Below the pieces are notes generated by a model. The model saw nothing but the letters and a program-made list of their open reading frames with translations, did not search any database and was not told the DNA's origin. This document shows positions 58,879 to 61,779 of a DNA stretch of 61,779 bases, in pieces (within the stretch, counting starts at the first letter, position 1; every line of letters starts with the position of its first letter). The position numbers and the translations under genes were made by a program. The stretch spans positions 1 through 61,779 of the forward strand of contig MGVA01000069.1 of the NCBI GenBank assembly GCA_001800245.1, read 5' to 3'. Source of the DNA: Elusimicrobia bacterium RIFOXYA12_FULL_51_18. Lineage in GTDB: Bacteria > Elusimicrobiota > Elusimicrobia > Elusimicrobiales > UBA9959.

Positions 58879-61779
58879 ATGAGGAAATTACTTTATCCGG
58901 CCTTCTTGGTATTTTTTCTTTGGGCGGGCAGCGCGCCAGCGGCGGCGGCCGGTCCAGGCAAACCGGCTTCCAGAATTTCTCCGCTTGCGGATTCTCTCAG
59001 AAAAACAGGAAAGGCCCCCGGCCCCGCGGCCCTTGAAGCGTTTCGCGGTTTTCTAAAAAAAACCGGCAGCAACTCCTGGCGCGTGCGTTATAGCCCCAAA
59101 ACCGCCCTCCCTGAAGCGATAGTGGGGGCAAAAACCCCCGGCTATTCCGGCACACCGGCTGAAGCCGCCCTCGCTTTTTTAAATGACAACCATGAGTTGC
59201 TTAAGGTTGACCCCACCCAATTGCGCCCGGCTTATTCAAAGACTTTCATGGGCATCACCCATCTCCAGTACGAACAGGTTTATAACTCGATCCCAGTAGA
59301 ATTCGCCTATGTCCGGGTGCATGTCAATTCTTCCGGAGAAGTGACGGGATACCAGGCAAAATTTGAGCCTGAAATAAATGTTCCGCTGATGCCGGCGTAT
59401 CCCGCCGCTTACGCGGAAAACACGGTGGTTTCCGATCTTGATTTTTCGGCCCGGGTTACTGAAAGACATTTGGTCCTTTTCCCGGACCAGAATTCGGACG
59501 GGAGTTTAAAACTGGCCTGGAAAGTCAGGGCCAGGGCAGCGGATACGTTAAGCGGTATATGGGTTTATTATGTCGGCGCTGCGGACGGCAAGATCCTTTT
59601 CCGCTATAACGATCTGCGTTATTACTATAGCTGCCCTTCCATCGGCCCAAAGGCCACAGGCACCGTGACCGCCACCGTGTACGACATTTCACCCGTTCCA
59701 ACCGACCCCAATGTGCTTGGTCCCGGCTCCTGGACTCCTCCCGCGGCCAAACCGATTAACGGCCAATATGTCTGGGTGGGAAGTTATGGCGCCTCTACCA
59801 GGACCGTTGATGGAACTTACTGTTCCAATAATAACGGCAAAGTGTTCGCCTCTATGAAAGGCCCCTATTTTTCTGTGATGAATTTTCGAGGAAAGAGCGC
59901 GCATTTTGACAATGCCGGGGGCGTGTGGCATACCTCCACCACCACTGTGGCAAGTCCGAACCCTTATGCCAACTCACAGACTTATACTTATTCAGTAACG
60001 GTGCCGGACGATTGGACCGCCGGCGGCCACACATTTGCCAAGGTAATGCCGCAGTTCGTCAACATGAGCGTGGGCTCCATGGACAATGACGGTACCATCA
60101 CGGATGGCGACGAACTTCATGTAATCAACTCCTCCGGAACCAGAGTGGCCAGCTACATTGGAACCAGGTCCGCCTCCTTTCTGGGCGCCTCCGTGGAAAA
60201 TCCGACCTATGGGCTTACCCTGCAAACCGACGCCAGCGGGGTATCCAGCGGTTTCAGAATAAATAATTCAGTTTATATGGTGCTGCTTAGCAGCATGGCT
60301 CCGGCTACAAGCGCTAACACGTCCGGTTCCATCATCTGGTCAACCAGCAACGCCGGAGCATACATGGACAGCTCGCTCGGCCCGGAGAACGCTCTTTCAG
60401 AGGCCAACGCGTTTTACCATCTGAACAAAGTGAAGAATTACTTCGACAATGACAACGCCTACAGCGGGTTCCTTAACATAGACCCCATACACCCTTCCCA
60501 CCCTCACCCGGCCGACCTCTCCGGCCATGTACCGGTAATGGTCCACGCCAACGGCGCGGCGGACGGCATGATCCCGCCCATGAACGGCATGCAGAACGCG
60601 TTTTACGATCTGGACAACAATAATATCATGGTAGGGGACGGCCCCTACCTGACGAACGTGTACCGGTCTATCGCACTTGACGGGACGATTGTGCGCCACG
60701 AGTATGTTCACAGCGTCATCAATAAGATCTACCCCATAATAAATTTCGGGGAATTCGGCGCCATTTCCGAAGCCATGGCCGACTATTTCACGCTCGCCTC
60801 CTTCTGGCGGGAGTATGACACGGAGGGAGGCAGCGCAATAAAACGAGACCTGACCATTATGGGTAATTTTTTGAACGCTCCAAGGAACTTGGGGGTAAGC
60901 ACGGCTTACTGCGCTCATTCTGCCGGAGTATGCAAGATGCCGGAAGATTGGCAGGGAGAGGTGCATGACGACAGCGTAATCCTGTCAAAGGCGCTTTATG
61001 ACCTGCGTAAGGGCGCCAATGATCTGGGGGATTTCCTGCCGGGACATATCGCCTACGGAGGCGCCGTCGGTCTCGCGAAGGCCGATGTATTTTCCTACGC
61101 CGCCCTTTTTTATTTCCCGGACAACTTCGCCAATTTCTACGACGCCTTCATTGACGCCTGTAAAGTTCTTGACGACGGCTCCTGCCCCCTGTCCATGCGC
61201 ACAAAGATCCGTGACGCCTTCGCCCTGCACGGCATTCCATCCTATATGGCCGGCGCCGATGTTTACGACGAGCCGGTGCCGGAGACTTTCTGTTATAACA
61301 ACAACGGGCCGGAATGCGCCACCGATATAAGCGCTCTCGCAGGCTTATCGGCCACGATCTACCCGCAAGGCGACCTGGATTACTATACCCTGCCGATCTC
61401 CGAGGGGAACTTCGTAGCCACTTTAAGCCTGCCTGCGGCCGGCGCTTCCGGTTACTATCCTTATGCTATGTTCCTTATTGACGCGGCCAACCGCAACGAC
61501 GTGGCGATAGCCGAGCCGGTGATATCCAACACCGATTACGGCAGTTGCCCGGTTGACGACGACTGTTTCACTAACTCCTCAAGCATTTCGCTCAGTTACA
61601 ACGCATCCAGATCGGGCAGATATTATCTGATGGTGACCGGCGCGCTGAACTCCAGCGGCGGAAATTCCCGGGTCAACTCTCCCTTGCCCTATTCTCTTAA
61701 CTTATCGTATAAACCCAAAGGCTCGGCTACGGCACAGATAGCCACAGCGTCTTTTGACCGGGACACAATAAGTTTCAGC
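58879..61779 (+). CDS. Secreted M4/M36-type metalloprotease, truncated by window end
   Basis: An open frame of 967 codons without a stop before the window end. After the signal peptide (MRKLLYPAFLVFFLWAG), residues 92-175 form a fungalysin/thermolysin-type propeptide. The catalytic domain has HEYVH (607-611), the third zinc ligand Glu631 in SEAMADYF and the transition-state His696 in EVHDDSVILSKALYDL. All fit a thermolysin-like gluzincin, nearest M36/M4. From about 790 a PPC-like beta domain begins (GDLDYYTLP). The protein is predicted to be secreted, auto-processed and surface or extracellular. The C-terminus, possibly a sorting domain, is outside the window. Confidence 0.85.
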   Translation, partial: MRKLLYPAFLVFFLWAGSAPAAAAGPGKPASRISPLADSLRKTGKAPGPAALEAFRGFLKKTGSNSWRVRYSPKTALPEAIVGAKTPGYSGTPAEAALAFLNDNHELLKVDPTQLRPAYSKTFMGITHLQYEQVYNSIPVEFAYVRVHVNSSGEVTGYQAKFEPEINVPLMPAYPAAYAENTVVSDLDFSARVTERHLVLFPDQNSDGSLKLAWKVRARAADTLSGIWVYYVGAADGKILFRYNDLRYYYSCPSIGPKATGTVTATVYDISPVPTDPNVLGPGSWTPPAAKPINGQYVWVGSYGASTRTVDGTYCSNNNGKVFASMKGPYFSVMNFRGKSAHFDNAGGVWHTSTTTVASPNPYANSQTYTYSVTVPDDWTAGGHTFAKVMPQFVNMSVGSMDNDGTITDGDELHVINSSGTRVASYIGTRSASFLGASVENPTYGLTLQTDASGVSSGFRINNSVYMVLLSSMAPATSANTSGSIIWSTSNAGAYMDSSLGPENALSEANAFYHLNKVKNYFDNDNAYSGFLNIDPIHPSHPHPADLSGHVPVMVHANGAADGMIPPMNGMQNAFYDLDNNNIMVGDGPYLTNVYRSIALDGTIVRHEYVHSVINKIYPIINFGEFGAISEAMADYFTLASFWREYDTEGGSAIKRDLTIMGNFLNAPRNLGVSTAYCAHSAGVCKMPEDWQGEVHDDSVILSKALYDLRKGANDLGDFLPGHIAYGGAVGLAKADVFSYAALFYFPDNFANFYDAFIDACKVLDDGSCPLSMRTKIRDAFALHGIPSYMAGADVYDEPVPETFCYNNNGPECATDISALAGLSATIYPQGDLDYYTLPISEGNFVATLSLPAAGASGYYPYAMFLIDAANRNDVAIAEPVISNTDYGSCPVDDDCFTNSSSISLSYNASRSGRYYLMVTGALNSSGGNSRVNSPLPYSLNLSYKPKGSATAQIATASFDRDTISFS

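Overview
This is a 61.8-kb stretch of a Gram-negative bacterial chromosome with moderate GC. It carries a complete Kdo/heptose/lipid A/Lpt outer-membrane programme, SecDF-YajC and RuvABC. It also has a pilin-like protein, surface proteins with VGIGT repeats, a FlgD/T9SS-like C-terminal domain, and many TPR/HEAT proteins. That mix resembles uncultured Elusimicrobiota, with Omnitrophota-like lineages as an alternative. The assignment is inference from gene content; no rRNA is present.

Layout. 1-3305: pilin-like protein, secreted gluzincin protease, membrane TPR protein. 3356-17179: the accessory island. It holds glycosyltransferases, a 1238-aa fusion (S26 signal-peptidase-like, beta-helix, nucleotidyltransferase), an HPr-kinase-like P-loop protein, a FabD/PKS-type acyltransferase, an unannotated 35-aa peptide, a PqqD-like chaperone, a radical SAM protein, a UbiA prenyltransferase, and an O-antigen-type ABC exporter whose ATPase is fused to a histone-deacetylase-fold enzyme. 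17176-25686: uvrA, nadB, a flippase-like membrane protein, gamma carbonic anhydrase, a response regulator, an endonuclease III-like protein and a TPR protein. 25801-40738 (all minus strand): an envelope block comprising lptB, lptA, lptC, kdsD, a zinc-ribbon protein, kdsA, pyrG, kdsB, hldE1, a DUF3108 protein, an ICMT-like methyltransferase, gmhB, lpxK, two GT9 proteins and a polysaccharide deacetylase. 40943-44795: two secreted proteins. 45047-57092 (minus): waaA, a DUF374 acyltransferase, secF, secD, yajC, tgt, queA, a SpoIID protein, ruvB, ruvA, ruvC and yebC. 57439-61779: tRNA-Arg, a HEAT protein and an M4/M36-type metalloprotease cut by the window end.

The strongest candidate for an undescribed system is the island at 3356-17179. 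The PqqD homologue, radical SAM enzyme and HPrK-like ATPase surround a 35-aa ORF (11232-11339, minus strand). That ORF carries a Y-x2-P-x5-G motif like the leader peptides recognised by PqqD-type RREs in lasso-peptide systems, but almost nothing follows the leader. Together with the acyltransferase, prenyltransferase, glycosyltransferases and the ABC-deacetylase exporter, it suggests a peptide-linked or peptide-guided modified glycoconjugate exported to the surface. The product is unknown.

Intergenic DNA is rich in palindromic repeats: two related composite elements (29098-29386 and 57202-57435), partial copies at 37056 and 54964, a two-copy 61-nt repeat with a compensatory change (109 and 44889), and a 304-nt imperfect inverted repeat between the DUF3108 gene and hldE1.
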